Below are positions 1-8,025 of a stretch of 57,294 nt of DNA, one piece after another. The notes beneath the pieces were generated by a model that made no database searches, was not told the origin of the DNA, and was given only the letters and a program-made list of their open reading frames with translations. The DNA comes from an uncultured Granulosicoccaceae bacterium (GTDB lineage: Bacteria; Pseudomonadota; Gammaproteobacteria; CALCKW01). A program made the position numbers and the translations under genes. The DNA lies in contig CALAMQ010000101.1 in assembly GCA_937925815.1 (NCBI GenBank), positions 1 to 57,294 on the forward strand, written 5' to 3'. The first letter of the stretch is position 1, and every line of letters begins with the position of its first letter.

Positions 1-2
1 TT

Positions 3-47
3 GACCGGGCCGTGTCGCTCGCGGGAGACGGTTCATGTTCTGGTTGA
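3..47 (+). CDS. C-terminal end of an ABC transporter ATPase (partial)
   Basis: The window opens inside a frame that reads DRAVSLAGDGSCSG and stops at 45-47. The Asp-Arg-x-Val-x-Leu-x-Asp-Gly pattern is typical of the last strand of LolD/MacB-type ABC ATPases. The frame overlaps the start of the permease gene at 35 by 13 bases, as is common for ATPase-permease pairs. Only 14 residues are visible, so the assignment rests mostly on context. Confidence 0.4.
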   Translation, partial: DRAVSLAGDGSCSG

Positions 48-1279
48 GTTTGGCGTGGAAGAGCTTGGTCAACCGGCGCGCCACCGCCTCCTTGACGGCG
101 CTGTCGATGGCGATCAGCGTGATGTTGCTGGTGAGCGTTGAGAAGATCCGCGTCGACACCAAATCCCACTTCGCCAGCACCATCAGCGGCACCGACTTGA
201 TCATTGGTGCGCGCACCGGACCGGTCAACCTGCTGCTCTACACCGTCTTCAGACTCGGCGACCCAACCGGTGGCGTGCGCTGGTCGGCCTACCAAGACCT
301 CAAAGCGCACGAGGCCGTCGCCTGGACTGTGCCGCTGTCACTCGGCGACTCGCACCGCGGCTACCGCGTGCTCGGCACCAACCTCGACTACTTCAACCAC
401 TATCAGTACGGCCGCGATCAAAAACTGTCGCTGGCCGCTGGCCGTGAGTTCGACTCCCCGCTCGATGTGGTGCTCGGCAGCGAAGTCGCCAGCGCCCTCG
501 ATTATGCCGTCGGCGACAGCATTGTCGTCTCGCACGGCCTTGGCAACGCCAACATCACCACGCACGATGACAAACCGTTCACCGTGGTCGGCGTGCTGGC
601 CCCCACCGGCACGCCTGTGGACCGCACACTGCACGTGTCGCTCGCGGGCATCGAGGCCATCCACATGGGGTGGGTCAACGGCGTCAGGCTCGGGCGTGTC
701 GCCGATGACGCCGCGATCCCGGAGCCCGAGGCCATCACAGGTTTCCTCGTCGGCATGAAAAGCCGCGTAAAGACCTTTGCCTACCAGCGCTTGGTCAACG
801 ACTACACCGACGACGTGCTCATGGCCATCATCCCCGGCCTGACCTTGCAGTCACTCTGGGCCACGCTCTCGGGCGTTGAGCGCGCGCTCTTTGCGATGTC
901 CGCTGTGGTGGTGCTCGCAAGCTTGCTCGGCATGCTGACAGTCCTGCTCGCCGGATTGAATGAGCGCCGGCGCGAAATCGCACTGCTGCGCGCCATGGGC
1001 ACACCCGCGAGCCACGTATTCAAGCTGCTGTGTGGCGAGTCGATGCTATTGGGTGCGGTCGGTGTGGCAGTTGGGCTCGCGCTCCACTACGGCACGGTCG
1101 CACTCGCAGCACCGTGGTTGCTCGACACCTACGGCGTGGTTATCACCCTCGGCGCGCCGTCGGTTGCCACGCTCGGATTACTCGCAGCCGTGGTGATCGG
1201 CGCGACACTGGTAGGCTTGATACCGGCTGCGCTCGCCTACCGCAACGCACTCGACGACGGATTGACCGTAAGGGTATGA
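35..1279 (+). CDS. ABC transporter permease, FtsX/MacB-like
   Basis: This 414-residue protein has the FtsX-type permease layout: one transmembrane helix near residues 15-33, a large extracytoplasmic domain to about residue 270, then three hydrophobic helices in the last 140 residues. A conserved cytoplasmic stretch, LNERRREIALLRAMGTPASH, sits between the second and third helices; this is the coupling region typical of LolC/MacB/YbbP permeases. It probably acts in the inner membrane with the ATPase whose tail lies just upstream. The stop overlaps the start of the following lipoprotein gene (ATGA), so the two are likely coupled. In zinc-regulated operons such as Vibrio zrg, an ATPase, a permease and a DUF3299 protein occur together (family knowledge). 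The substrate here is unknown. Confidence 0.88.
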   Translation: MFWLSLAWKSLVNRRATASLTALSMAISVMLLVSVEKIRVDTKSHFASTISGTDLIIGARTGPVNLLLYTVFRLGDPTGGVRWSAYQDLKAHEAVAWTVPLSLGDSHRGYRVLGTNLDYFNHYQYGRDQKLSLAAGREFDSPLDVVLGSEVASALDYAVGDSIVVSHGLGNANITTHDDKPFTVVGVLAPTGTPVDRTLHVSLAGIEAIHMGWVNGVRLGRVADDAAIPEPEAITGFLVGMKSRVKTFAYQRLVNDYTDDVLMAIIPGLTLQSLWATLSGVERALFAMSAVVVLASLLGMLTVLLAGLNERRREIALLRAMGTPASHVFKLLCGESMLLGAVGVAVGLALHYGTVALAAPWLLDTYGVVITLGAPSVATLGLLAAVVIGATLVGLIPAALAYRNALDDGLTVRV

Positions 1280-1881
1280 AACACATGACTCGATTCAGCC
1301 TCGCGTTGGTCACCGCCGCAGTCCTCAGTGGCTGTGGCTTTGACCGCAGTGACGCGGTCGACGCCGCAACCGCCATCGAAGACACAACGGCTGGCGACGA
1401 CCCCTATGTCGTCGACCCAAACATGCCCTCCCAGCACAGCACATCGACGCCACTGACCATGCCGATGTGGGACACGCTCCCGGAGCCTGGCGAGGACGGC
1501 CACCGCCACCTCGACTGGGAGCACTTGATGCCCCGCAACTTTGACTTCACCGCCTCGCTGTCAAATCTCGACGACGCGCCGGTGGTCGAGGAATTAGACG
1601 GTGAACGCGTGCGCATACCGGGTTATGTGATTCCGCTCGACACTGACCTGGACCGCGTCTACCGCTTTTTACTCGTGCCTTACGTCGGCGCCTGCGTCCA
1701 CGTGCCACCGCCCCCGTCCAACCAGCTTATCTACGCGCAAATGGAAGAGGGCATGGAATCCGCTCAACTGTGGGAGGCTGTGTTTGTCTACGGCACCCTC
1801 TCTGCCGAGAAAGCCGTCACCGAATGGGGCAACACCGGCTACGTACTCGAGGTCGAACGTTGGGAACCTTACACTTGGTAA
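1276..1881 (+). CDS. DUF3299 family lipoprotein
   Basis: The protein has 201 residues. The start chosen is the ATG that overlaps the permease stop; the open frame extends upstream only as a shadow of the permease. The N-terminus is a lipoprotein signal, with Leu-Ser-Gly-Cys around residues 16-20. The C-terminal half matches the DUF3299 pattern: PGYVIPLDTD, then FLLVPYVGACVHVPPPPSNQ, then a late aromatic-rich strand. The single Cys and His in GACVHVPPPP suggest metal or redox contact, but this is inference. It is the last gene of the ABC operon and is probably periplasmic and membrane-tethered. No enzymatic function is established for the family. Confidence 0.82.
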   Translation: MKHMTRFSLALVTAAVLSGCGFDRSDAVDAATAIEDTTAGDDPYVVDPNMPSQHSTSTPLTMPMWDTLPEPGEDGHRHLDWEHLMPRNFDFTASLSNLDDAPVVEELDGERVRIPGYVIPLDTDLDRVYRFLLVPYVGACVHVPPPPSNQLIYAQMEEGMESAQLWEAVFVYGTLSAEKAVTEWGNTGYVLEVERWEPYTW

Positions 1882-2208
1882 GTCACAGCCCAGCTGATAC
1901 GACACCACAGCCTACAACCTGCTGACAATAATCCCTGGCGGCTCCAACCTTCTAACACGCACACAGCCGATACCGATCGGTGTTTGGTACGGGATCGCAC
2001 TTGTACTGCTATAAAAGCCCCAACACTGGTCTTTTAGCAGTCATACGTGAAAACACGTTCTTGCATAGGTGATCGCGCTTACAGCGTGAACCGTGCGCCC
2101 AATGCCCGGTCAGACCTGTACCTGCCAATGAGCAGGTTGTGACACACTCTCACAACACGCGAATAGCAAACAAACTGATCCAACAAGACAACTCTGGAGA
2201 AAGACAAC
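1882..2208 (+). other. Intergenic region upstream of the bufferin operon
   Basis: No gene is visible in these 327 bases. The region holds several short dyads: ACCGATCGGT at 1972-1981, ACGTG-AAAA-CACGT at 2045-2058, and ACCTGC-CAATGA-GCAGGT at 2120-2137. A Shine-Dalgarno GGAG at 2196-2199 precedes the bufA start. The bufferin promoter should lie here, but I could not assign -35 and -10 boxes with confidence. Confidence 0.5.
2120..2137 (+). promoter_or_regulatory. 18-bp dyad upstream of bufA (possible operator or hairpin)
   Basis: ACCTGC and GCAGGT form a perfect 6-bp inverted repeat around CAATGA, ending 71 bases before the bufA start. It could be a regulator site or a leader hairpin. No binding protein can be named from sequence. 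Confidence 0.3.
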
Positions 2209-2535
2209 ATGAGCACCAAGAACCTCAACCGCTCCGCCATCATCGCCGGCTCACTCGCACTGGCTGTCAGCCAAATTGCTGTCATTCAAACTGCCGCAGC
2301 TGCAAGCAAAGAAAAATGCTACGGCGTGTCACTGGCTGGTCAAAATGACTGTGCGGCGGGCCCAGGCACAACCTGCGCTGGCACGTCCAAAGTTGACTAC
2401 CAGGGCAACGCTTGGACACTGGTACCAGCAGGCGACTGCGAGAAATTCGGCGTCGCAGAGACCATGGCGCAATTCGAACTGCCTGGCGACCGTGTTGGCT
2501 CACTCGAAGCACTCGACCGCGACCTCCCAGGTTAA
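2209..2535 (+). CDS. bufA: Bufferin precursor, DUF2282 family (BufA)
   Basis: This 108-residue protein has a secretion signal (residues 1-32, ending Ala-Ala-Ala-Ala) and a mature part with four cysteines at 37, 48, 56 and 77, in the DUF2282 pattern KCYGV...NDCAAG...TTCAGTS...[13 protein letters not shown]2282 proteins are known as bufferins: ribosomally made, exported peptides whose cysteines are modified by a DUF692 (MNIO) enzyme and which sequester copper in the periplasm (Caulobacter work). GGAG precedes the ATG. The next three genes, at 2611, 3473 and 4273, are the expected enzyme, partner and DoxX protein. Metal specificity in this organism is inferred. Confidence 0.88.
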   Translation: MSTKNLNRSAIIAGSLALAVSQIAVIQTAAAASKEKCYGVSLAGQNDCAAGPGTTCAGTSKVDYQGNAWTLVPAGDCEKFGVAETMAQFELPGDRVGSLEALDRDLPG

Positions 2536-2610
2536 TTAACGCAAGCCCTGAACTGCGATCCGGACTCGCCGGATCGCGTTCAATAAAAATCAGAGTGGAA
2601 CACCTCTAAC

Positions 2611-3486
2611 ATGCCTGTCACCACCCCCCCCATCACTCGACTGCCACAACGCGCCGGTGTGTGCTTCAAGCACCAACACTATGACGGCATCGTGCAAGAT
2701 CAACCTGATGTCGGCTGGTTTGAGGTTCACGCTGAAAACTACCTTGGCGCCGGCGGCAAGCCGTTTCAGATGCTGAGCTGGATTCGCGAGCGCTACGCGC
2801 TCTCAATACACGGGGTTGGCTTATCCATTGGGTCGCACAACGGCCTAGATGCCAACCACCTCGCACGCGTCGCAGCCCTGGTTGAGCGCTTTGAGCCGCA
2901 CTCCTTCAGCGAACACTTGGCGTGGTCAACCCACGACAACCGCTTCTACAGCGACTTACTGCCGGTGCCTTACAACCGCGAAACCGAAGACACCGTCTGC
3001 GCGCATATCAACCAAGTGCAAGACACCCTCAAGCGGCCCATGCTGCTAGAGAACCCCTCAAATTACCTCAGCCTCAACACCAGTACGTTGTCGGAGGCAG
3101 AACTGCTAAACAACATCGTGCGGCGCACCGGCTGCGGTCTATTGCTGGACGTTAACAACGTCTACATCTCCGCGCGCAATATTGGCTACAGCGCTGAAGA
3201 CTATATCCGCTCACTGCCGACAGACCGGATTGGTGAAATGCACCTCGCCGGGCATTTGGTTGACGACGCAGACCCAGCGGACCCACTGTTGATCGACACC
3301 CACGACCGCGCCGTGTGCGATGACGTCTGGGCACTCTACGCCTTTGCGCTCGAGACCTGCGGCGCGACGCCTACGCTGATCGAGTGGGACAGCAATTTGC
3401 CCGAGTGGGCAGAGCTCGCAGCCGACATGCAACGCGCTGAGTCGCTGCTCAACCCGTCAGAGACTGTGCGCTGTGCCAACGCTTGA
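2611..3486 (+). CDS. bufB: DUF692 multinuclear non-haem iron oxidative enzyme (BufB)
   Basis: This 291-residue protein is a DUF692/MNIO TIM-barrel enzyme, seen in the motifs FEVHAENYLG near residue 38, LLENPSNYLS near 147, LLDVNNVYIS near 180 and MHLAGH near 210. These carry the His, Glu, Asp and Asn ligands of the multi-iron site. Family members convert precursor cysteines to heterocycles, 5-thiooxazoles in bufferins. It follows bufA by 75 bases, and its end overlaps the DUF2063 gene by 14 bases, implying co-translation. It should act in the cytoplasm before bufferin export. Confidence 0.9.
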   Translation: MPVTTPPITRLPQRAGVCFKHQHYDGIVQDQPDVGWFEVHAENYLGAGGKPFQMLSWIRERYALSIHGVGLSIGSHNGLDANHLARVAALVERFEPHSFSEHLAWSTHDNRFYSDLLPVPYNRETEDTVCAHINQVQDTLKRPMLLENPSNYLSLNTSTLSEAELLNNIVRRTGCGLLLDVNNVYISARNIGYSAEDYIRSLPTDRIGEMHLAGHLVDDADPADPLLIDTHDRAVCDDVWALYAFALETCGATPTLIEWDSNLPEWAELAADMQRAESLLNPSETVRCANA

Positions 3487-4276
3487 GCGCTTCCAACAAC
3501 AAACCAGCGACGCTCTGCTAGACAGCGCCACCGCATGTCCGGAGGCCGTCAGTGGTGACAAACGCGAACGCCGCTTTGATGTTTACCGCAACAACCGCGC
3601 TGTCAGCCTGATTGAAAACCTCCAGGCGCTCTACCCCGCCGTTGCGCGCTTGGTAGGCCAAGAATTTTTCACCGCCGCCGCGCGCGCCTACATAGACGCC
3701 CACCCACCCACGGGTCCGGTGATGGCAGAATTTGGCGAGGCCTTTGGCGACTTCATCGCAGCGTTGTCTGGCGCAAAAAGCATCCCGTACATACGCGACG
3801 TTGCGCGCATTGAATGGTGTCGCAACGCGGCCTACAACGCCTCGGACGCACCGGTGTTGTCATTGGAGGCGCTCGCAAGCGTGCCACCCGACACGCTGCC
3901 GGAACTTCGCCTAGATCCGCATCCGGCGCTGCACACCGTCACATCGCGCTGGCCGTCAGGCAGTATCTGGGCGGCGACGCAGAGACCCGCTGGCACGGAC
4001 GCACCCGCTGTCGACATGCGCACCGGCGAGCAAATTGCCATCACCCGTCCCGCCTGGGACGCCGACGTTCACATCCTCACGCAGCAGAGTGCGCAATTCC
4101 TGCACGCTCTGACGCAAGGCTCGACCATTGGCGACGCCGCAGCAAGCCAACTCGATCTCGACCCGGCGTTCGACGCCGGGCCTCACTTAGTTCACGTTCT
4201 GTCGCTCGGCGCGTTTACCGCCATTGCACAGACTCTCACCGCCGACCCCACGGCAACACCACAGGTTTCACCATGA
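3473..4276 (+). CDS. bufC: DUF2063 family partner protein (BufC)
   Basis: The 267-residue protein starts at a GTG inside the end of bufB and reads PTLERFQQQTSDALLD, the usual N-terminus of DUF2063 proteins. An FDVYRNNRAVSLIENLQALYP segment follows near residue 35, cut here only in describing it, and marks the N-terminal helical domain. Members pair with DUF692 enzymes and are thought to act as the precursor-recognition partner. The older label of putative DNA-binding domain is not convincing in this context. Its stop overlaps the DoxX start (ATGA). Confidence 0.85.
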   Translation: MPTLERFQQQTSDALLDSATACPEAVSGDKRERRFDVYRNNRAVSLIENLQALYPAVARLVGQEFFTAAARAYIDAHPPTGPVMAEFGEAFGDFIAALSGAKSIPYIRDVARIEWCRNAAYNASDAPVLSLEALASVPPDTLPELRLDPHPALHTVTSRWPSGSIWAATQRPAGTDAPAVDMRTGEQIAITRPAWDADVHILTQQSAQFLHALTQGSTIGDAAASQLDLDPAFDAGPHLVHVLSLGAFTAIAQTLTADPTATPQVSP

Positions 4277-4830
4277 TCCGCCTACTCACATCTGCCCACG
4301 ATTCTGTTTTCAACGCTCTGCAAACCCATGTCGGACCGTGGCTGCCCGGCCTGCTCGCGCGCTTCACCTTCGCCGCCGTGCTGCTGGTCTACTACCTCAA
4401 CTCCGCCAAGACCAAAGTTGGCGAGGGCATAACGGGATTCTTTTCGATTGATGACGGCGCCTACTTCCAAATGTTGCCCAAAGTGATTGAGCAATTTGGC
4501 TACGACGCGACCCAAGTACCGCTGTTCCCGTACAAACTTATTGTGTTTGCCGGCACCTATGCCGAATTTATTTTGCCGTTATTGATTGTCGCGGGCCTGT
4601 TCACCCGTCTGGCGGCGCTGGGCATGATTGGTTTCGTATTCGTGCAATCGTTCGTGGATGTCACCGGCCACCATGTCGATGCCGAGACGGTCGGCGCCTG
4701 GTTCGACCGCTTCTCCGACTCAACCATTCTCGACCAACGCACCCTGTGGGTCTTCTTGCTGGTCTACCTCGTGATCTACGGCGCGGGCAAGCTCTCACTC
4801 GACGGTTTGCTGCTCGCCAAGCGGCGCTGA
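4273..4830 (+). CDS. bufD: DoxX family membrane protein (BufD)
   Basis: The protein has 185 residues with four predicted transmembrane helices, at about residues 20-38, 85-110, 115-135 and 155-175, in DoxX order. The ATG at 4273 overlaps the bufC stop; the longer upstream frame is a shadow of bufC. DoxX proteins recur as the fourth gene of bufferin operons, where their role is unclear (membrane redox or maturation support has been suggested). A strong terminator follows 24 bases downstream, so this is the last gene of the operon. Confidence 0.85.
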   Translation: MIRLLTSAHDSVFNALQTHVGPWLPGLLARFTFAAVLLVYYLNSAKTKVGEGITGFFSIDDGAYFQMLPKVIEQFGYDATQVPLFPYKLIVFAGTYAEFILPLLIVAGLFTRLAALGMIGFVFVQSFVDVTGHHVDAETVGAWFDRFSDSTILDQRTLWVFLLVYLVIYGAGKLSLDGLLLAKRR

Positions 4831-4853
4831 CGCAAATCCAGACTCCACCAAAG

Positions 4854-4880
4854 ACGGCGGCCCACGGGCCGCCGTTTTGC
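4854..4880 (+). terminator. Rho-independent terminator of the bufferin operon
   Basis: ACGGCGGCCC (4854-4863) pairs with GGGCCGCCGT (4866-4875), followed by TTTTGCGTTT. It sits 24 bases after the DoxX stop. Confidence 0.85.
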
Positions 4881-4942
4881 GTTTGATCAAGGTGTTCTGA
4901 TCACGCCCGGCACAACCAGATTGTGTTTTCCCTGTATTTTTA

Positions 4943-4954
4943 TTAACATGTTAA
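4943..4954 (+). promoter_or_regulatory. Perfect palindrome TTAACATGTTAA, probable operator of the hpa operon
   Basis: This 12-bp perfect palindrome lies in an AT-rich stretch 23 bases before the hpaF start and 10 bases before its Shine-Dalgarno sequence. The position suits a repressor that blocks the hpa promoter. HpaR, a MarR-family protein, is the known hpa repressor in E. coli, and MarR sites are AT-rich palindromes of this kind. The regulator gene is not in the window, so the link is inference. Confidence 0.55.
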
Positions 4955-4977
4955 CAAACTCACCGAGGTGCTTTGCT

Positions 4978-5400
4978 GTGCCCCACTTTAGCTACGAATA
5001 CTCGGCCAACCTCGACGGGCGTCTCGACCACGACGCACTGTGTGAGCGCCTGTTTGACACCGCCATCAGCACAGGCTTCTTTGAAGTCGGTGCGGTGCGG
5101 GTGCGCGCTGTGCGCTGCGAGCACTACCGGGTCGCAGACGGCCTGCCCGAGAACGCCTTCCTGCACCTCATGTTGCGCATAGGCCAGGGCCGCAGCGAGC
5201 AAGACCGCGCGGCCATCGGGGAGGCGGTGTTCAACGCACTGACTGCCCAACTCAACGATTTGTTGTCCGAGCCGTATTTCGCCCTCACCTTCGAGATCTG
5301 CGAAATTGAGTCGGCCTACAGCTGGAAAAAGAACGCCATTCACCCGCGTGTGCGCGCTGCCCTCGCCGCCGCCGACACACCCAATGGAGAGACACTGTGA
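4978..5400 (+). CDS. hpaF: 5-carboxymethyl-2-hydroxymuconate delta-isomerase
   Basis: HpaF isomerises 5-carboxymethyl-2-hydroxymuconate in homoprotocatechuate degradation. Family members need Pro directly after the initiator Met as catalytic base. Here the GTG at 4978, preceded by GAGG at 4965-4968, gives Met-Pro-His-Phe-Ser-Tyr-Glu-Tyr-Ser-Ala-Asn-Leu, so that start is preferred over the longer frame. The protein is 140 residues, slightly longer than the usual 125-130. Its stop overlaps the hpaE GTG by four bases (GTGA). It is the first gene of a six-gene hpa operon, behind the palindrome at 4943. Confidence 0.88.
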   Translation: MPHFSYEYSANLDGRLDHDALCERLFDTAISTGFFEVGAVRVRAVRCEHYRVADGLPENAFLHLMLRIGQGRSEQDRAAIGEAVFNALTAQLNDLLSEPYFALTFEICEIESAYSWKKNAIHPRVRAALAAADTPNGETL

Positions 5401-6917
5401 GCGCACTTGACGACAACATTCAAAAAGCCGAGGCCCACCTCGCGCGTTTTCGCGCTGAGGGTGTCCAGAACCTGATCAACGGTGAGTCCGTGCCAGCCCA
5501 AAGCGGTGACACCTTTGAGTCCATCACGCCGGTTGATCTGAGCACCCTGTGCAGCGTTGCCAAGGGTGGCGCCGCCGACATCGACGCCGCCGCCCAGGCC
5601 GCGCACGCGGCCTTCCCGGCCTGGCGTGACATGCCGGGCAAAGACCGGCGCGCACTGCTTCACGGCATCGCCGACGCCATCGTCGCGCGGGCAGAGGAAA
5701 TTGCCTTTACAGAGTGCATGGACACCGGTCAATCGCTCCGCTTCATGAGCAAGGCCGCCTTGCGCGGCGCCGCCAATTTCCGCTTTTTTGCAGACCAGGC
5801 ACCGGCTGCCCGCGACGGCAACAGCAGCTACGCGCCTGGGCAAATCAACGTCTCCTCGCGCAGCCCGATTGGCCCTGTCGGTGTGATCACGCCGTGGAAC
5901 ACGCCGTTCATGCTCAGCACCTGGAAGATCGCACCGGCGCTCGCGTCCGGCTGCACGGTGGTGCACAAGCCGGCCGAGCTCTCGCCGCTATCCGCGCGTT
6001 TGTTGGTGGAGATCGCCCACGAAGCTGGCTTGCCCGCTGGCGTGTGGAACACGGTCAACGGCATTGGCGAAGACGCGGGCAAAGCGCTCAGCGAGCACCC
6101 GCTGATCAAGGCGATTGCCTTTGTTGGCGAGAGCAACACCGGCTCACACATCATGCGCCAGGGCGCAGACACGTTGAAACGTGTGCATTTTGAGCTCGGC
6201 GGCAAGAACCCAGTGGTGGTATTTGCCGACGCCGATCTCGAGCGCGCCGCCGACGCTGCGGTGTTCATGATCTACTCGCTGAACGGCGAGCGTTGCACGT
6301 CCAGCAGCCGCCTGTTGGTTGAGCGTTCAATTCACGACGCATTCTGCGCCTTGGTCGCTAAGAAAGCGGCCAACATCACACTTGGCCACCCTCTAGACAC
6401 CGACACCACCATTGGCCCGCTGATCCACCCGGTGCATGAGGAGAAGGTGCTCTCCTACATGCAAGTGGCGCGCGACGAGGGCGCGACCATCGCCACCGGC
6501 GGTGAGAAAGCAGGTGGCGCTCTTGCCAACGGCTGCTGGGTTAAGCCAACCCTGTTCACCAACGCCAACAACCGGATGCGCATCGCGCAGGAAGAGATCT
6601 TTGGACCGGTGTTGACAGCCATTGCGTTCGACTCCGAAGACGACGCGCTCGCGCTTGCCAACGACGTGCAGTACGGCCTCGCAGGCTACCTGTGGACCGC
6701 CGACAGCAACCGCGCCATGCGCTTCTCTGACCGCATGGACGTCGGCATGGTGTGGGTCAACTCAGAGAACCTGCGCCACCTGCCGACGCCCTTTGGCGGC
6801 ACCAAGAACTCCGGCATAGGCCGGGATGGTGGCGACTGGTCGTTCGACTTTTACATGGAAACCAAGAACGTGTGTTTCGCAACCGACGCGCACCGCGTGC
6901 CCAAACTCGGAGGCTGA
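5397..6917 (+). CDS. hpaE: 5-carboxymethyl-2-hydroxymuconate semialdehyde dehydrogenase
   Basis: This 506-residue NAD-dependent aldehyde dehydrogenase has the family signatures GVITPWNTPFML near residue 162, FELGGKNP with general base Glu266, and NGERCTSSSR with nucleophile Cys300. It oxidises the semialdehyde made by HpaD to the dicarboxylic acid. The HpaE assignment over other aldehyde dehydrogenases rests on close similarity in the motif regions and on its place between hpaF and hpaD. GTG start, coupled to hpaF. Confidence 0.9.
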   Translation: MSALDDNIQKAEAHLARFRAEGVQNLINGESVPAQSGDTFESITPVDLSTLCSVAKGGAADIDAAAQAAHAAFPAWRDMPGKDRRALLHGIADAIVARAEEIAFTECMDTGQSLRFMSKAALRGAANFRFFADQAPAARDGNSSYAPGQINVSSRSPIGPVGVITPWNTPFMLSTWKIAPALASGCTVVHKPAELSPLSARLLVEIAHEAGLPAGVWNTVNGIGEDAGKALSEHPLIKAIAFVGESNTGSHIMRQGADTLKRVHFELGGKNPVVVFADADLERAADAAVFMIYSLNGERCTSSSRLLVERSIHDAFCALVAKKAANITLGHPLDTDTTIGPLIHPVHEEKVLSYMQVARDEGATIATGGEKAGGALANGCWVKPTLFTNANNRMRIAQEEIFGPVLTAIAFDSEDDALALANDVQYGLAGYLWTADSNRAMRFSDRMDVGMVWVNSENLRHLPTPFGGTKNSGIGRDGGDWSFDFYMETKNVCFATDAHRVPKLGG

Positions 6918-6921
6918 CCCC

Positions 6922-7902
6922 ATGCCCGTACCTGCCTACAACCTCTACCCCGACTTCAATGTGGTGCGCCTGAGCCACGTGGAATTGGTGGTCACCGACC
7001 TCGACGCCAGCCGTGCGTTTTACGAAACCACACTGGGCCTGCAAGTCACCGACGAGACCTCGGACACCGTCTACCTGCGGGCGATGGAAGAACGGGGTCA
7101 CCACTGCATTATTTTGACGCGCGGCGATGCAGCGCAGGTCAACGTGATGGGCTTTAAGGTCTACAGCGAGGATGACCTCGACAAAGCCGAGGCGTGGTTC
7201 ACCGCGCGCGGTCGGCCGACTGCATGGGTCGAGCGCCCCTATCAGGGGCGTACCTTGCGCACCAGCGACAACCTCGGTATGCCGCTTGAGTTCTACCACG
7301 CCATGGACCGCCTGCCGCACATCCACCAACAGTACGCGCTGTACCGCGGTGTCAAACCGCTGCGTATCGACCACTTCAATTGCTTCTCAACCAACGTCGA
7401 TGAATCGGTCGCCTTCTATAACGACATGGGCTTTCGCGTCACCGAATACACTGAGGACGAAGAGAGCAAAAAACTGTGGGCCGCGTGGATGCACCGCAAG
7501 GGCGGCGTGCACGACATGGCATTCACCAACGGCGTCGGCCCACGTATGCACCACGTGGCCTTCTGGGTGCCGACCCCGCTCAACATCATCGACCTCTTGG
7601 ATTTGATGTCGACCACAGGGTATGTCGCCAACATCGAACGCGGCCCTGGACGGCACGGCATCTCCAACGCCTTTTTCCTCTACATCCGCGACCCGGACGG
7701 CCACCGCATCGAGATCTACTGCTCGGACTACCAGACTGTTGACCCGGACCACGAGCCCATCGCTTGGGATCTGACTGACCCGCAGCGCCAGACGCTCTGG
7801 GGCGCCGCAGCACCCAAGTCTTGGTTCGAAGAGGGCAGTGTGTTTGCGGACACGGAAACCCGCGACCCCGAGCTGCAAGCCAAACCGATCGTCGCACCCT
7901 GA
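6922..7902 (+). CDS. hpaD: 3,4-dihydroxyphenylacetate 2,3-dioxygenase
   Basis: HpaD opens the ring of homoprotocatechuate next to its two hydroxyls. The 326-residue protein is a type I extradiol dioxygenase built of paired VOC modules, not the LigB-type HpaD of E. coli. Likely metal ligands are His151 (LRIDHFNCFS), His210 or His211 (MHHVAFWV) and Glu264 (GHRIEIYCSDY). They line up well with His155/His214/Glu267 of the Brevibacterium fuscum enzyme. The ATG at 6922 follows GGAGG at 6909-6913; the longer frame upstream is a shadow of hpaE. The gap to hpaG is 123 bases, the longest in the operon. Confidence 0.92.
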   Translation: MPVPAYNLYPDFNVVRLSHVELVVTDLDASRAFYETTLGLQVTDETSDTVYLRAMEERGHHCIILTRGDAAQVNVMGFKVYSEDDLDKAEAWFTARGRPTAWVERPYQGRTLRTSDNLGMPLEFYHAMDRLPHIHQQYALYRGVKPLRIDHFNCFSTNVDESVAFYNDMGFRVTEYTEDEESKKLWAAWMHRKGGVHDMAFTNGVGPRMHHVAFWVPTPLNIIDLLDLMSTTGYVANIERGPGRHGISNAFFLYIRDPDGHRIEIYCSDYQTVDPDHEPIAWDLTDPQRQTLWGAAAPKSWFEEGSVFADTETRDPELQAKPIVAP

Positions 7903-7954
7903 CACCACGCGACGCAGCGTCTGCCCACTTCGCTGTAAACTGAACCCAAATCAA

Positions 7955-8000
7955 GCGTGCCCCTGCGGCACGCAGGCAAGCCGGCACACACAGCGCCGGC
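7955..8000 (+). other. Two adjacent hairpins between hpaD and hpaG
   Basis: GCGTGC (7955-7960) pairs with GCACGC (7968-7973), and GCCGGC (7980-7985) pairs with GCCGGC (7995-8000). There is no T-run, so this is probably not a full terminator. It may stabilise or process the mRNA, or reduce expression of the downstream half. Confidence 0.35.
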
Positions 8001-8025
8001 GCCCCGGTCCGACAGAGGAAGACCC

